The notes: generated by a model from the sequence alone, not told the origin. A DNA stretch of 64,000 nt from Actinomadura rubteroloni (GCF_002911665.1 NZ_MTBP01000002.1:992001-1056000), one strand, 5' to 3'. Counted from the stretch's first letter, positions 26,458 to 34,723 are shown. Numbers and translations: made by a program.

Positions 26458-26885
26458 ACGATCTCCAGGTGGTCGCCTGGGTCCATGTGATCGAGGGCCG
26501 GCTGGTGGCAGTCCGCTCCAGAGGCCGCGACCTGCTCTACCTCCCCGGCGGCAAGACGGAACCGGGCGAGGACGACCGGACGGCGCTGTCCCGCGAAGTG
26601 GAAGAGGAGGTCACCGCGAAGATTCCGGCGGCGGCGTTCACCGAGCTGGGCACGATCCGAGCGGAAGCCCACGACCAGCCGAACCACACGCACGTCCGCA
26701 TGACCTGCTACACGGCCGATTACCGGGGCAGGCTGACCCCGGCGGGCGAAGTGGACGAGATCGTCCTCCTGACCCCCGCAGAGCGCCCCCGCCTGGCCCC
26801 GGCATCGCGAGCAGCACTGGACCTGGCCCTGAAGAACGACTTGCTCGGCCGGACGGAAGAAAGAACACCCGCAACCGAAGGGTGA
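26454..26885 (+). CDS. Nudix hydrolase
   Basis: A 143-aa Nudix-fold pyrophosphohydrolase. The Nudix box is GGKTEPGEDDRTALSREVEEEV, shown here in two overlapping parts: GGKTEPGE, with the leading Gly and Glu, and REVEEEV, with the catalytic metal ligands. The usual Gly after the box is replaced by Thr/Ala. The substrate is unknown. It is the last gene of the DUF202-DUF202-SAM hydrolase-Nudix operon. Confidence 0.85.
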   Translation: MNDLQVVAWVHVIEGRLVAVRSRGRDLLYLPGGKTEPGEDDRTALSREVEEEVTAKIPAAAFTELGTIRAEAHDQPNHTHVRMTCYTADYRGRLTPAGEVDEIVLLTPAERPRLAPASRAALDLALKNDLLGRTEERTPATEG

Positions 26886-26958
26886 GGGCCGCCAGAACGT
26901 CGTCCCCGAGCTGAGCCCAGGAACATCGAGAAGGTGGGCGAAACTCACCGAACAGAGG

Positions 26959-27031
26959 TACCCCCGAGCGGATTCGAACCGCCGTTACCGCCTTGAGAGG
27001 GCGGCGTCCTAGGCCACTAGACGACGGGGGC
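26959..27031 (-). tRNA. tRNA-Glu (CTC), copy A
   Basis: A 73-nt tRNA with acceptor GCCCCCG/CGGGGGT, anticodon loop CTCTCAA giving CTC, and T arm GGCGGTTCGAATCCGCT. The gene body is identical to copy B at 29448-29520. About 75-100 bp downstream of each copy are also clearly related. Confidence 0.95.
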
Positions 27032-27290
27032 GCGGGACCGGGCGCCACGGCGCCCGAACACCCACAAGCTTAGCCCGATGCCGCTCACTGCGCGAACCGC
27101 CGCAGGACCCCGCCCGCAGGAACGGCGGGCTGGACGGCGCCAGCGCGGGCACGCCGGCCCTTTGACACTTCTGGCCGCTATCGGACCCACGCCGGCGAGA
27201 TCCCGGCGATCGACCGGCACCGACAGTAAAGAAACAGTAATGTCGGCATCCGCCACCGCAATTTCAGCAAAGCAACAGGAGAGGCTGGAA

Positions 27291-28667
27291 GTGCCGCATC
27301 CGACTGCGGGCAAAATGCCCGCACGCATGGCGATCATCGCGATCACCATGGTCGTCCTCGGAGCCCTCGGGCTTTCCGCAATGACCGTCCCGGCCCGAGC
27401 GGGAACGGGTGACAACTACCCCGAACCGTGGCGCTCGGCCGCCCAGGACTCCTATGTGGACTCCTGGGGTTATTACAACCGCGAATGCACGTCCTGGGTC
27501 GCCTGGGCCCTCCACGACCGAAACGGCTTCGAGATGCCGCGAGCGATCGGGAACGCCGCCAACTGGGGACCGTGGGCGAGTTCTCACGGCTATGCCGTCA
27601 ACATGACGCCAGCCGCCGGTTCGGTGGCGTGGTGGAACGCCAATCATGTCGCATGGGTCGAGGCGGTCAACGGCGACAGCGTCACCATCCAGGAGTACAA
27701 CTACGGCTACTCGGGACGCTACAACCGCCGGGTGATCAACCGCACGAGCGCGAGCGGATACATCCACTTCAAGGACATCGCTCCGCCCAGGCCCCCGGCG
27801 CCGGGCGCGCTGAAGAACGGCGGTTTCGAGACGTCGGGGAACTGGAGCGCGTCGAGCATCGGCTTCGCCCGCTACACCAGGACGACCGGGGGGATCGCGC
27901 CGCACGGCGGGTCCTACTTCGCGGCCGTGAGCAACGCCTCCGGGGGCGGCAGCCTCAAGCAGGACGTCCAGGGCACGGTCAAGCCGGGCTACTCGTACTG
28001 CGCGACCGCCCGGGTCACATCCCGCACCAGGGACGGCGCCCACGGCAGCATGGCCATGTGGTTCCTGGGCGGCACCCAGGAGAGCACCGGCGTCGGCTTC
28101 TCGCGGCTCGTCAAAGGCACCTGGAAACTGATCCGCACGTGCCAGACGGCGAAGTACGCGCACACCGCGATCCGGGTCGAGTTCTATCCGAGCGTCAACA
28201 CGGCGGACCTGGGAATCGACGACGTCGACCTGCGCGCCGACATGGTGAAGAACGGCGGCTTCAACAACGGCCCCGACAACTGGACCAACACGGGCTCCGC
28301 GAACTTCATCACCTACGCCGGCGGATACGAAGGCTCACGCTACATGGCCACCAACGCCAAAAAGGCCGGCGACAGCATCCGCCAGGACATCGCCGTGACG
28401 ATTCCAGCGGGCCGGCGCTTCTGCCTCGACGCCATGGTCCAAACGGCCGGCGGCGGCACCCACGGCGCGGTGGACATGGCGCTGTGGGGCCTGAACGGAT
28501 CGGAGAAGGCCAACTTCAACACGGGCCCGATGACGACCGCGGGCTGGCGCAACATCTCCGCCTGCCGGACCTTCCAGCACGGCCAGACCACCCTGCGAGT
28601 CCAGTTCTACCCACAGGTCGGCGGCAAGACCATCGACATCGACGCGGTGTTCCTGCGGCAGATGTAG
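27291..28667 (+). CDS. Secreted CHAP-domain protein with two C-terminal Gal-binding-like repeats
   Basis: From the GTG at 27291 the protein has 458 residues. An N-terminal hydrophobic segment (about 13-32) and VPARA/GTGD form a Sec signal with a cut after residue 37. A CHAP peptidase/amidase domain follows, with catalytic-type Cys66 in YYNRECTSWVAWAL, His119 in ANHVAWVEAV and Glu124. Two related beta-rich modules follow, starting NGGFETSGNWS and NGGFNNGPDNWT, which resemble CBM/galactose-binding modules. It is probably a cell-wall hydrolase or surface antigen. The GTG is preferred because AGGAG lies 9 bp upstream; ATG 27240 has no ribosome site. The gene sits between the two tRNA-Glu copies. 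Confidence 0.82.
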   Translation: MPHPTAGKMPARMAIIAITMVVLGALGLSAMTVPARAGTGDNYPEPWRSAAQDSYVDSWGYYNRECTSWVAWALHDRNGFEMPRAIGNAANWGPWASSHGYAVNMTPAAGSVAWWNANHVAWVEAVNGDSVTIQEYNYGYSGRYNRRVINRTSASGYIHFKDIAPPRPPAPGALKNGGFETSGNWSASSIGFARYTRTTGGIAPHGGSYFAAVSNASGGGSLKQDVQGTVKPGYSYCATARVTSRTRDGAHGSMAMWFLGGTQESTGVGFSRLVKGTWKLIRTCQTAKYAHTAIRVEFYPSVNTADLGIDDVDLRADMVKNGGFNNGPDNWTNTGSANFITYAGGYEGSRYMATNAKKAGDSIRQDIAVTIPAGRRFCLDAMVQTAGGGTHGAVDMALWGLNGSEKANFNTGPMTTAGWRNISACRTFQHGQTTLRVQFYPQVGGKTIDIDAVFLRQM

Positions 28668-28792
28668 GCCCGCGCGACCGTTCATCGAAGCCCGGACGCG
28701 AGGGAGCTTGTTTGCACCCGAAGAAGAGGGGCAGAGCGGAGGGCGTCGGAACGGAGCGGTCCGCGACGGGCGGACCCCCGGAGGGAGGAGAC

Positions 28793-29257
28793 ATGGCCAC
28801 CGTAGAGCAGTCGATCGACGTGGACGTCCCGGTGCGCACGGCGTACGACCAGTGGACGCAGTTCGAGGAGTTCCCCCGCTTCATGGAGGGCGTGGAACAC
28901 GTCGAACAGACGACGTCCACCAAGACGCACTGGGTGACGAAGATCGCGGGCGTGACACGGGAGTTCGACGCGGAGATCACCGAACAGCTCCCGGACGAGC
29001 GGATCGCGTGGAAGTCCACGGACGGCCCCAAGCAGGCGGGCGTGGTGACGTTCCACCGCCTGGCCCCGGACAAGACGCGCGTGATGCTCCAGCTCGAACA
29101 CGACCCCGAGGGTCTGGCCGAGAAGGCGGGCGAGGCCCTGAAGCTCATCCCGCACCGCGCGAAGGGCGACCTGGAGCGCTTCAAGTCGTTCGTCGAGGAC
29201 CACGGCAACGAAACCGGAGCCTGGCGCGGCGAAGTCCCCCAGAACCCCACCCACTGA
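28793..29257 (+). CDS. SRPBCC-family (cyclase/dehydrase-like) protein
   Basis: A 154-aa START/Bet v1-like protein. It begins TVEQSIDVDVPVRTAYDQW and has TQFEEFPRFMEGVEHVEQ, the usual first half of the actinobacterial cyclase/dehydrase family, followed by the strands IAWKSTDG and VTFHRLAPDKTRV and a long C-terminal helix. It probably binds a hydrophobic ligand; no catalytic role is evident. The ATG at 28793 follows GGAGGGAGGAGAC. It is followed by a strong terminator. Confidence 0.85.
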   Translation: MATVEQSIDVDVPVRTAYDQWTQFEEFPRFMEGVEHVEQTTSTKTHWVTKIAGVTREFDAEITEQLPDERIAWKSTDGPKQAGVVTFHRLAPDKTRVMLQLEHDPEGLAEKAGEALKLIPHRAKGDLERFKSFVEDHGNETGAWRGEVPQNPTH

Positions 29258-29265
29258 CACCAAAA

Positions 29266-29303
29266 TGAGAAGGAGCCCCGGCAAAAGCCGGGGCTCCTTC
29301 TCA
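29266..29303 (+). terminator. Strong intrinsic terminator after the SRPBCC gene
   Basis: A 17-bp perfect stem with a 4-A loop (GGAGCCCCGGC-AAAA-GCCGGGGCTCC at its core) lies 8 bp after the stop codon. It separates the two-gene insert from the convergent tRNA-Glu. Confidence 0.88.
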
Positions 29304-29447
29304 TGAAACGCAAGAACAGAACGAACCAACAACCTGCGCCCGACCAGGTGAGGGCCGCCAGGCCCGAACACCGGGGGTTCCAGGGGGTCGTCCCCCTGGG
29401 CGAGCACAGGAACACCGGGAAGTTGAGCGAAGCTCAACGAACAGGGG

Positions 29448-29520
29448 TACCCCCGAGCGGATTCGAACCGCCGTTACCGCCTTGAGAGGGCGGCGTCCTA
29501 GGCCACTAGACGACGGGGGC
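29448..29520 (-). tRNA. tRNA-Glu (CTC), copy B
   Basis: Identical in sequence to copy A. Anticodon CTC, 73 nt, no encoded CCA. It follows tRNA-Gln by 25 bp on the same strand, the order seen in Streptomyces. Confidence 0.95.
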
Positions 29521-29545
29521 TTGCCTTGGTCCCTTACGGGATCCG

Positions 29546-29617
29546 CTGGGGTACCAGGACTCGAACCTAGACTAACTGAACCAGAATCAGTCGTGCTGCC
29601 GATTACACCATACCCCA
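29546..29617 (-). tRNA. tRNA-Gln (CTG)
   Basis: A 72-nt tRNA with acceptor TGGGGTA/TACCCCA and discriminator G, anticodon arm ACTGA-TTCTGGT-TCAGT (anticodon CTG) and T loop TTCGAGT. The U1-A72 acceptor end is typical of bacterial tRNA-Gln. In organisms lacking GlnRS this tRNA is charged through GatCAB, whose genes lie at 50125-53431. Confidence 0.95.
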
Positions 29618-29760
29618 GTGCCGTGAGCTGGCCCTTCCGGTTCGAACCGGCCGGGTCGCTCGCGCCTCGATGAGAATACAGGAGTCCGGGGCGCGGACCA
29701 AAACGGTTTGGGCGGCGGGACGCCGTCCGCCCCGGGCGGTCCGGGGCGGCGGCGCGGGGG

Positions 29761-30525
29761 TCACTCGCGGGCGACGACGCGGTTGGTGAGGTCGCCGACG
29801 CCTTCGACGGTGACGGTGACCTCGTCTCCGATGTCGAGGGGGCCGACGCCGGCGGGGGTGCCGGTGAGGATGACGTCGCCGGGCAGCAGCGTCATGACCT
29901 GGCTGACGTAAGCGACGAGGTCGGGGATCGAGTGCAGGAGTTGCGACGTCCGGGCGTCCTGCCGGGTCTCGCCGTTGACGCGCGTGGTGAGGGCGACGTC
30001 GGACGGGTCGAGTTCGGTCTCGATCCACGGCCCGAGGGGGCAGAAGGTGTCGAAGCCCTTGGCGCGCGTCCACTGCCCGTCGCGTTGCTGGAGGTCGCGG
30101 GCGGTGACGTCGTTGGCGCACGTGTAGCCGAGGATGACGTCGGCGGCGCGCGCGGCGGGGACCTCGCGGCAGAGCCGGCCGATGACGACGGCCAGCTCGC
30201 CTTCGTAGTCGACGCGCTCGGACAGCTTCTCCGGGTAGGCGACGGCCTCGCCGGGCCCGATGACGGCGGTGGACGGCTTGCTGAACAGCACCGGCTCGGC
30301 GGGCGGTTCGGCGCCCATCTCGCGAGCGTGGTCGGCGTAGTTCTTGCCGATGGCGATGACCTTGCTCGGCAGGATGGGCGCCAGCAGCCGCACGTCGGCG
30401 AGGGGGAACCGGTGCCCGGTGAAGGTCAGCTCCCCGAAGGGGTGGGCGCGGACGGCGGCGATGGTGTTCTCTTCCACCACTCCGAAAGACACGCTCTCGT
30501 CGATGGCGAACCTCGCGATACGCAT
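29761..30525 (-). CDS. Fumarylacetoacetate hydrolase family protein
   Basis: A 254-aa FAH-fold enzyme. KVIAIGKNYADHAREMG starts the core, and the metal ligands are the Glu in VDYEGELAVVIG and the Asp in YTCANDVTARDLQ. QWTRAKGFDTFCPLGPW and LLPGDVILTGTPAGVG are also conserved. The family cleaves C-C bonds or decarboxylates acyl-pyruvates and oxaloacetate. The exact substrate cannot be read from sequence. In Streptomyces the homologue lies beside gltX, which is missing from the equivalent place here. Confidence 0.92.
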   Translation of the reverse strand: MRIARFAIDESVSFGVVEENTIAAVRAHPFGELTFTGHRFPLADVRLLAPILPSKVIAIGKNYADHAREMGAEPPAEPVLFSKPSTAVIGPGEAVAYPEKLSERVDYEGELAVVIGRLCREVPAARAADVILGYTCANDVTARDLQQRDGQWTRAKGFDTFCPLGPWIETELDPSDVALTTRVNGETRQDARTSQLLHSIPDLVAYVSQVMTLLPGDVILTGTPAGVGPLDIGDEVTVTVEGVGDLTNRVVARE

Positions 30526-30569
30526 GCGGGGCAGCCTATCGGGCGGCTCCGGACGGGCATCCGGGCCGG

Positions 30570-31628
30570 TCAGAACCCGCAGGACCGTCCGTTGACCCGG
30601 CAGTCACGGGGCGTGGCGGGCGTGCCCTCGACACCGAAGCGGACCTCGAAGGACGCGCCGGCGGGGATCGGCGCGGCGCCGGGCGCCTGCTGGATCTCGG
30701 CCTTCGCGCCGCCGTGGACGAGCCGTCCGCCCCAGACGTTCTTCACGTTGCCGTCCGGGGCGCTGAACGTCAGCTTCCACTTGGCGAGCGGCTTGCCGGT
30801 GGTGTTGGTGAAGACGATGCGGCCTTCGTAGTACCCGGCGTCCTGTTCCACGAGCTGGTACGTCACGCCGCCGCTGCCGGTGACGACGGGCGCGGGCGGC
30901 TCTCCGGGCGTCGGCTCCCCGGGCGTCGGCTCCACGCCGGGTTCCCCGACGGTCGGCGTCACGACGGGCGGGGTGCCGGTCGGCTCGGCCACCGGCGCGC
31001 CGGGCTCCTCGGACGCCGTGCCGGACGGGCTCGCGGGCGGCGCCGCGACGGACGCGCCGCCCTTCGGCGTCCCGTCCCCGGACCGGTTGGCGAACACGAG
31101 CACGCCCCCGACGATGAGCAGCAGCAGGACCAGCGCCGCTCCCCCGCCGATCAGCAGGCCGCGACGGCCTCCGGACGGCCCCGGCGGCGGCACGGGCGCC
31201 AGTCCGGGCGCGAGCGTCGCGTCGGGCGGCGGCGCCGCATGACCGACGGGCGGCACAGGCAGCGGCGCGGCGTGAGCGGCGGGCGGGCCGGGCACCTCGG
31301 GGCGCGGAGGCGGCGGCGCGGCCCCGGCGGCCACCACGGGCACCGGCGGCGGCGCGGGCGGCTCCGCGGCGTCCTCGGCGCCGAACTGGGCCGTCCAGGG
31401 CCCGGGTTCGGGCACGGGACGGTCCACGATCGTCGCGGGCGCGTCCTCGTCCGGCTCCGGGTCGTCCTCGGGCAGGTCGGTGACCGTGGCGCCGGTCAGC
31501 GGCGCGTCGGTGAGCGTCGCGGGCGGCGCGTCGGTCAGCGTCTCGTCGGCCGCGGGAGCGCCGGGCAGGGCGAACTCGGCGGTGGTCCTGTGGTCCGGGG
31601 GGACGTATCCGGATTCCTCGCCGCTCAC
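30570..31628 (-). CDS. Single-pass membrane protein with an extracellular CBM2-like domain
   Basis: A 352-aa protein. The N-terminal 160 residues are acidic then Pro/Ala-rich, with no catalytic domain. A single transmembrane helix follows (about 162-182, GLLIGGGAALVLLLLIVGGV). A Pro/Thr/Glu linker contains the repeated PTPGEPTPGEP. The C-terminal 100 residues resemble carbohydrate-binding module family 2: TYQLVEQDAGYYEGRIVFTN, KWKLTFSAPDGNVKNVWGG and a Cys pair near the end (CRVNGRSC). It probably presents the module outside the cell. The N-terminal low-complexity part looks like the cytoplasmic half of a signalling protein that lacks a kinase. The start is inferred. Confidence 0.75.
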   Translation of the reverse strand: MSGEESGYVPPDHRTTAEFALPGAPAADETLTDAPPATLTDAPLTGATVTDLPEDDPEPDEDAPATIVDRPVPEPGPWTAQFGAEDAAEPPAPPPVPVVAAGAAPPPPRPEVPGPPAAHAAPLPVPPVGHAAPPPDATLAPGLAPVPPPGPSGGRRGLLIGGGAALVLLLLIVGGVLVFANRSGDGTPKGGASVAAPPASPSGTASEEPGAPVAEPTGTPPVVTPTVGEPGVEPTPGEPTPGEPPAPVVTGSGGVTYQLVEQDAGYYEGRIVFTNTTGKPLAKWKLTFSAPDGNVKNVWGGRLVHGGAKAEIQQAPGAAPIPAGASFEVRFGVEGTPATPRDCRVNGRSCGF

Positions 31629-31694
31629 TTCGTCATCCTCCAGGCTCCGGCCGGGTCGCTCACCTGCATCCGACGACGGCGGAGCGCATTAGGT

Positions 31695-32081
31695 TCACCG
31701 GGGCGCGGCGTTCTCCAGCGCGCGCCGCGCGGCCTGCCGCTGCTGCCGGTTGAGCATGTCGGTGATCAACCCGATACCGGCGGGCGTGGCGGCCTCGGGC
31801 GAGCCGGTGAGCCAGCGCGCGGCCTCGGCGAGCAGGACGCCGGGGTCGGGCGTCCCGGCGCCGGGCCGGTCGGCGAGGTGGTCGGCGAGCCGGCCGAGGA
31901 CGGCGCCGAGCCGCAGCCGCGCGCCGGGGCGGCCCGCCTCGGCGGCCTCGCGGAACCACTGGGCGGCCGTCCAGAGGTCTCCGGCGCGTTCGCAGACCTC
32001 GCCGACGCGGAAGGCGGCCTCGGCGTAGCGTCCGTCCGCGGCGGACCCGGGCGTGCCGGGGCTCCAGGATCGGACGTCCAT
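31695..32081 (-). CDS. Small TPR/Sel1-like hypothetical protein
   Basis: A 128-aa protein with helical repeats: ADGRYAEAAFRVGEVCERAGD and LWTAAQWFREAAEAG look like two TPR/SEL1 helices, followed by a second helical half ending DMLNRQQRQAARRALENA. The function is unknown. The start is either the ATG at 32081 or the GTG at 32090. It lies 66 bp upstream of the CBM2-like gene on the same strand and may be co-transcribed with it. Confidence 0.6.
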   Translation of the reverse strand: MDVRSWSPGTPGSAADGRYAEAAFRVGEVCERAGDLWTAAQWFREAAEAGRPGARLRLGAVLGRLADHLADRPGAGTPDPGVLLAEAARWLTGSPEAATPAGIGLITDMLNRQQRQAARRALENAAPR

Positions 32082-32299
32082 GACGATCACTCCGTGGTGC
32101 GGTTCGGTTCCGGCTCGGTGTGGCCGGGGCCACATATCGTCGCGCCAGAAGCACAAAAATGCCAGCACTTCCCCCGAATCACCCAGGATTTTTCATCCCA
32201 ATCGAACAATCCGCCGAGGTCACATCGGGTCACGACCCCGGAACGCCGCGCCGCCGCGGCCGGATATGGTCGTCCCGACCGCCGAGCCAAGGGGAGATC

Positions 32300-32641
32300 A
32301 TGTCCGTCGTCAAGATCAACGTGCTGACCGTGGACCCCGCCATGCGCGACGAGCTGGAGCGCCGGTTCGCCGGACGGGCCGGCCTGGTGGAGTCGGCCGA
32401 CGGCTTCGAGGGGTTCGAGCTGCTGCGCCCGGTGGACGGCACCGACCGCTACCTCGTCTACACCCGCTGGCGCAGCGAGGACGACTTCCGCGCCTGGACC
32501 GAGAGCCAGGCGTTCCAGCGCGGCCACGCCCGCGCCGCCGCCGAGAGCGGGCACGGCCATGGGCACGGCGGCCCGGCCTCGTCCGCCGCCGAGCAGTGGA
32601 GTTTCGAGATCATCGAGACCGCCGCGCCGAAGAACGCCTGA
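32300..32641 (+). CDS. MhuD/IsdG-type heme-degrading monooxygenase
   Basis: A 113-aa ABM-fold protein. It has Asn7 (VVKINVLTV), Trp66 (DDFRAWTES) and His76 (RGHARA), which fall at or next to the catalytic positions I know for mycobacterial MhuD (Asn7, Trp66, His75). FEGFELLRPV and YLVYTRWRSE are family strands. A His/Gly-rich segment (HGHGHGG, about 85-91) near the end may bind metal or heme. It probably releases iron from heme. The ATG at 32300 follows AGGGGAGATC. It converges on the GNAT gene with a 3-bp gap. Confidence 0.82.
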   Translation: MSVVKINVLTVDPAMRDELERRFAGRAGLVESADGFEGFELLRPVDGTDRYLVYTRWRSEDDFRAWTESQAFQRGHARAAAESGHGHGHGGPASSAAEQWSFEIIETAAPKNA

Positions 32642-32644
32642 CCG

Positions 32645-32926
32645 CTACCGGACGACCAAATCCTGATAGTCGGGGTGCTTCTCGATCCACGCCCGGATGA
32701 ACGGGCACAGCGGCACGACCCCGAGCCCGCGGGAGCGCACGTCGTCCAGCGCTCCCCGGGCCAGGGCGCCGCCCACGCCCTGCCCCTCGAACGCGGGATC
32801 GACCTCGGTGTGGGTGAAGACGACGGCGTCCGGCCGCGTCCGGTACTCGGCGAACCCGGCCAGGACGCCGTCCTGGTGGATCTCGTACCGGCCCGCCGCG
32901 CCGTTGTCGGTGATCGTTCGGTTCAT
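32645..32926 (-). CDS. YjdJ-type GNAT N-acetyltransferase
   Basis: A 93-aa minimal GNAT-fold protein (GCN5-related, YjdJ family). It has the acetyl-CoA loop EGQGVGGALARGAL, preceded by VFTHTEVDPAF and followed by VVPLCPFIRAWIEKHPDY, typical of the family. The substrate is unknown. The ATG at 32926 is 20 bp after the cimA stop, so it may be read from the cimA transcript. Confidence 0.88.
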   Translation of the reverse strand: MNRTITDNGAAGRYEIHQDGVLAGFAEYRTRPDAVVFTHTEVDPAFEGQGVGGALARGALDDVRSRGLGVVPLCPFIRAWIEKHPDYQDLVVR

Positions 32927-32946
32927 GCCCCGATTGTGCCCGGCGA

Positions 32947-34524
32947 TCAGCCCGCCTCGTAGCCCGCGTTCAGCAGGCAGTAGCTCACGGCCTCCTCCAG
33001 CGCCTGCCAGGACGCGGCGATGACGTTGTCCTCGACGCCCACCGTCCCCCACTCGCGGGTGCCGTCGCTGGACTCGATGAGGACGCGGGTCCGGGCGCTC
33101 GTCCCGTGCGAGCCCTCCAGGATGCGGACCTTGTAGTCCACCAGCTCCATCGTCGCCAGCTCCGGGTAGAGGCGGCCGAGCGCGATCCGCAGCGCGTTGT
33201 CCAGCGCGTTGACCGGCCCGTTGCCCTCACCGGTCGCGATGATCCGCTCGCCCTTGGCGTGGAGCTTGACGGTGGCCTCGCTCACCATGACGCCGTCCGC
33301 GCGGCGCTCCACGATCGTCCGCCACGACTCGACCTCGAAGTGCCGCTGCCGGACGCCGGTCAGCTCCTCGCGCAGCAGCAGCTCGAAGGACGCGTCGGCG
33401 GCCTCGAACGTGTGCCCGGTGGCCTCCAGCTCCTTCACCCGGTCCACGACGCGCTTGGCCTTCTCGCCCGACAGGTCGTAGCCCAGCTCGCGGCCCTTCA
33501 GCTCCACCGACGCGCGCCCGGCCATGCCGGACACGAGCATCCGCATGTCGTTGCCGACGGCCGCCGGGTCGATGTGCTGGTACAGGTTCGGGTCCACCTT
33601 GATGGCGGACGCGTGCAGCCCGGCCTTGTGCGCGAACGCCGACAGCCCGACGTAGGGCTGCTGCGAGCTGGGCGCGACGTTCGTGATCTCCGAGACGGCG
33701 TGCGCGATCCGCGTCATCCGGGTGAGCTGCTCGTTCGACACCAGGTCCATGCCGCGCTTGAGCTGGAGGTTCCCGACCAGCGTGAACAGGTTGGCGTTCC
33801 CGCTGCGCTCCCCGTACCCGTTGGCGCAGCCCTGGACGTGGGTGACGCCCGCCCGGACGGCCGCGAGCGAGTTCGCGACCGCGCAGCCGGAGTCGTCGTG
33901 GCAGTGGATGCCGACGCGCGCGCCCGTCCCGACGACGTCGTGGACGACGTCGGCCAGCTCGTCGGGCAGCATCCCGCCGTTGGTGTCGCAGAGCGCGACC
34001 ACGTCCGCGCCCGCCTCCGCGGCCGTCCGGACGACCTCCAGCGCGTACGCCCGGTTGGCGCGGTACCCGTCGAAGAAGTGCTCGGCGTCCAGGAACACCC
34101 GCCGGCCCTCCGCGCGCAGGTGGGAGACCGTGTCGCGGATCATCGCGAGGTTCTCCTCCAGCGTCGTCCGCAGGGCCAGCTCGACGTGCCGGTCGTGGCT
34201 CTTGGCCACGAGCGTCACGACGGCGGCGCCCGAGTCGCGCAGCGCGGCCACCTGGGGGTCGTCGGCGGCGCGCGTCCCGGCCCGGCGGGTCGCGCCGAAC
34301 GCGGTGAGCTGCGCGTTCTTCAGGTCGAGCTCGGTCAGAGCCCGCCGGAAGAACTCGGTGTCCTTGGGGTTGGCACCGGGCCAGCCGCCCTCGATGAACC
34401 CCACGCCGAGCCCGTCGAGGTGCCGCGCGATCGCGAGCTTGTCGGCGACGGTGAGGTTCAGGCCCTCCTGCTGGGACCCGTCGCGCAGGGTGGTGTCGTA
34501 GAGGTGGAAGGCGTCGCGTTGCAT
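32947..34524 (-). CDS. cimA: Citramalate synthase
   Basis: A 525-aa DRE-TIM enzyme of the TIGR00977 type, condensing pyruvate and acetyl-CoA to citramalate, an entry to isoleucine synthesis independent of threonine. The N-terminus has LYDTTLRDGSQQEG, the metal site is GIHCHDDSGCAVANS, and GYGERSGNANL follows. The C-terminal third is the LeuA dimer allosteric domain (about 400-525). The ATG at 34524 follows GAAAGG. Upstream are a leader peptide, an attenuator-type terminator and a palindrome like the NdgR sites, which argue for control by branched-chain amino acids. Confidence 0.92.
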   Translation of the reverse strand: MQRDAFHLYDTTLRDGSQQEGLNLTVADKLAIARHLDGLGVGFIEGGWPGANPKDTEFFRRALTELDLKNAQLTAFGATRRAGTRAADDPQVAALRDSGAAVVTLVAKSHDRHVELALRTTLEENLAMIRDTVSHLRAEGRRVFLDAEHFFDGYRANRAYALEVVRTAAEAGADVVALCDTNGGMLPDELADVVHDVVGTGARVGIHCHDDSGCAVANSLAAVRAGVTHVQGCANGYGERSGNANLFTLVGNLQLKRGMDLVSNEQLTRMTRIAHAVSEITNVAPSSQQPYVGLSAFAHKAGLHASAIKVDPNLYQHIDPAAVGNDMRMLVSGMAGRASVELKGRELGYDLSGEKAKRVVDRVKELEATGHTFEAADASFELLLREELTGVRQRHFEVESWRTIVERRADGVMVSEATVKLHAKGERIIATGEGNGPVNALDNALRIALGRLYPELATMELVDYKVRILEGSHGTSARTRVLIESSDGTREWGTVGVEDNVIAASWQALEEAVSYCLLNAGYEAG

Positions 34525-34583
34525 GGGTCGTGGTGACCTTTCGGGGATGGTCCCGGCGGGAGACGGAGGCGCTGGAGGCAAAC

Positions 34584-34677
34584 AAAAAGACCCCCCACGG
34601 ACGTGAGAGGTCTGCGCGCCGGCGATGTCCCGTCAGGTGCCGGCGCGCCGGCCGATAATGAGGTGACCGATACGCAT
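34584..34677 (-). promoter_or_regulatory. cimA transcription attenuator
   Basis: Between the leader-peptide start and cimA lie two structures. A 10-bp stem pairs 34639-34648 (GCGCGCCGGC in the transcript, coding for the end of the leader) with 34614-34623. A weaker hairpin (AGACC/GGTCT outer stem, 34588-34613) follows, ending in TTTTT. This layout allows ribosome position on the leader to set the choice of structure. Confidence 0.7.
34633..34677 (-). CDS. Leader peptide of cimA
   Basis: An ATG at 34677 encodes MRIGHLIIGRRAGT and a TGA. It has a run of Leu-Ile-Ile plus an earlier Ile. Isoleucine is the end product of the citramalate route, so stalling at these codons is a sensible signal. The final GRRAG is shared with the ilvB leader, because the codons double as the 5' arm of the first RNA hairpin. 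Confidence 0.7.
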   Translation of the reverse strand: MRIGHLIIGRRAGT

Positions 34678-34723
34678 GATGGTTCCAGTGTGCCACAGCG
34701 ATCACACCGCCGTCACATGCCCG

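Noticed and set aside
27098..27290. Possible c-di-AMP (ydaO-type) riboswitch before the secreted CHAP gene
   Set aside because: Such switches precede many actinobacterial wall-hydrolase genes, so I looked, but I could not find the conserved core or a closing stem. A TTGACA at 27162 has no matching -10 box.
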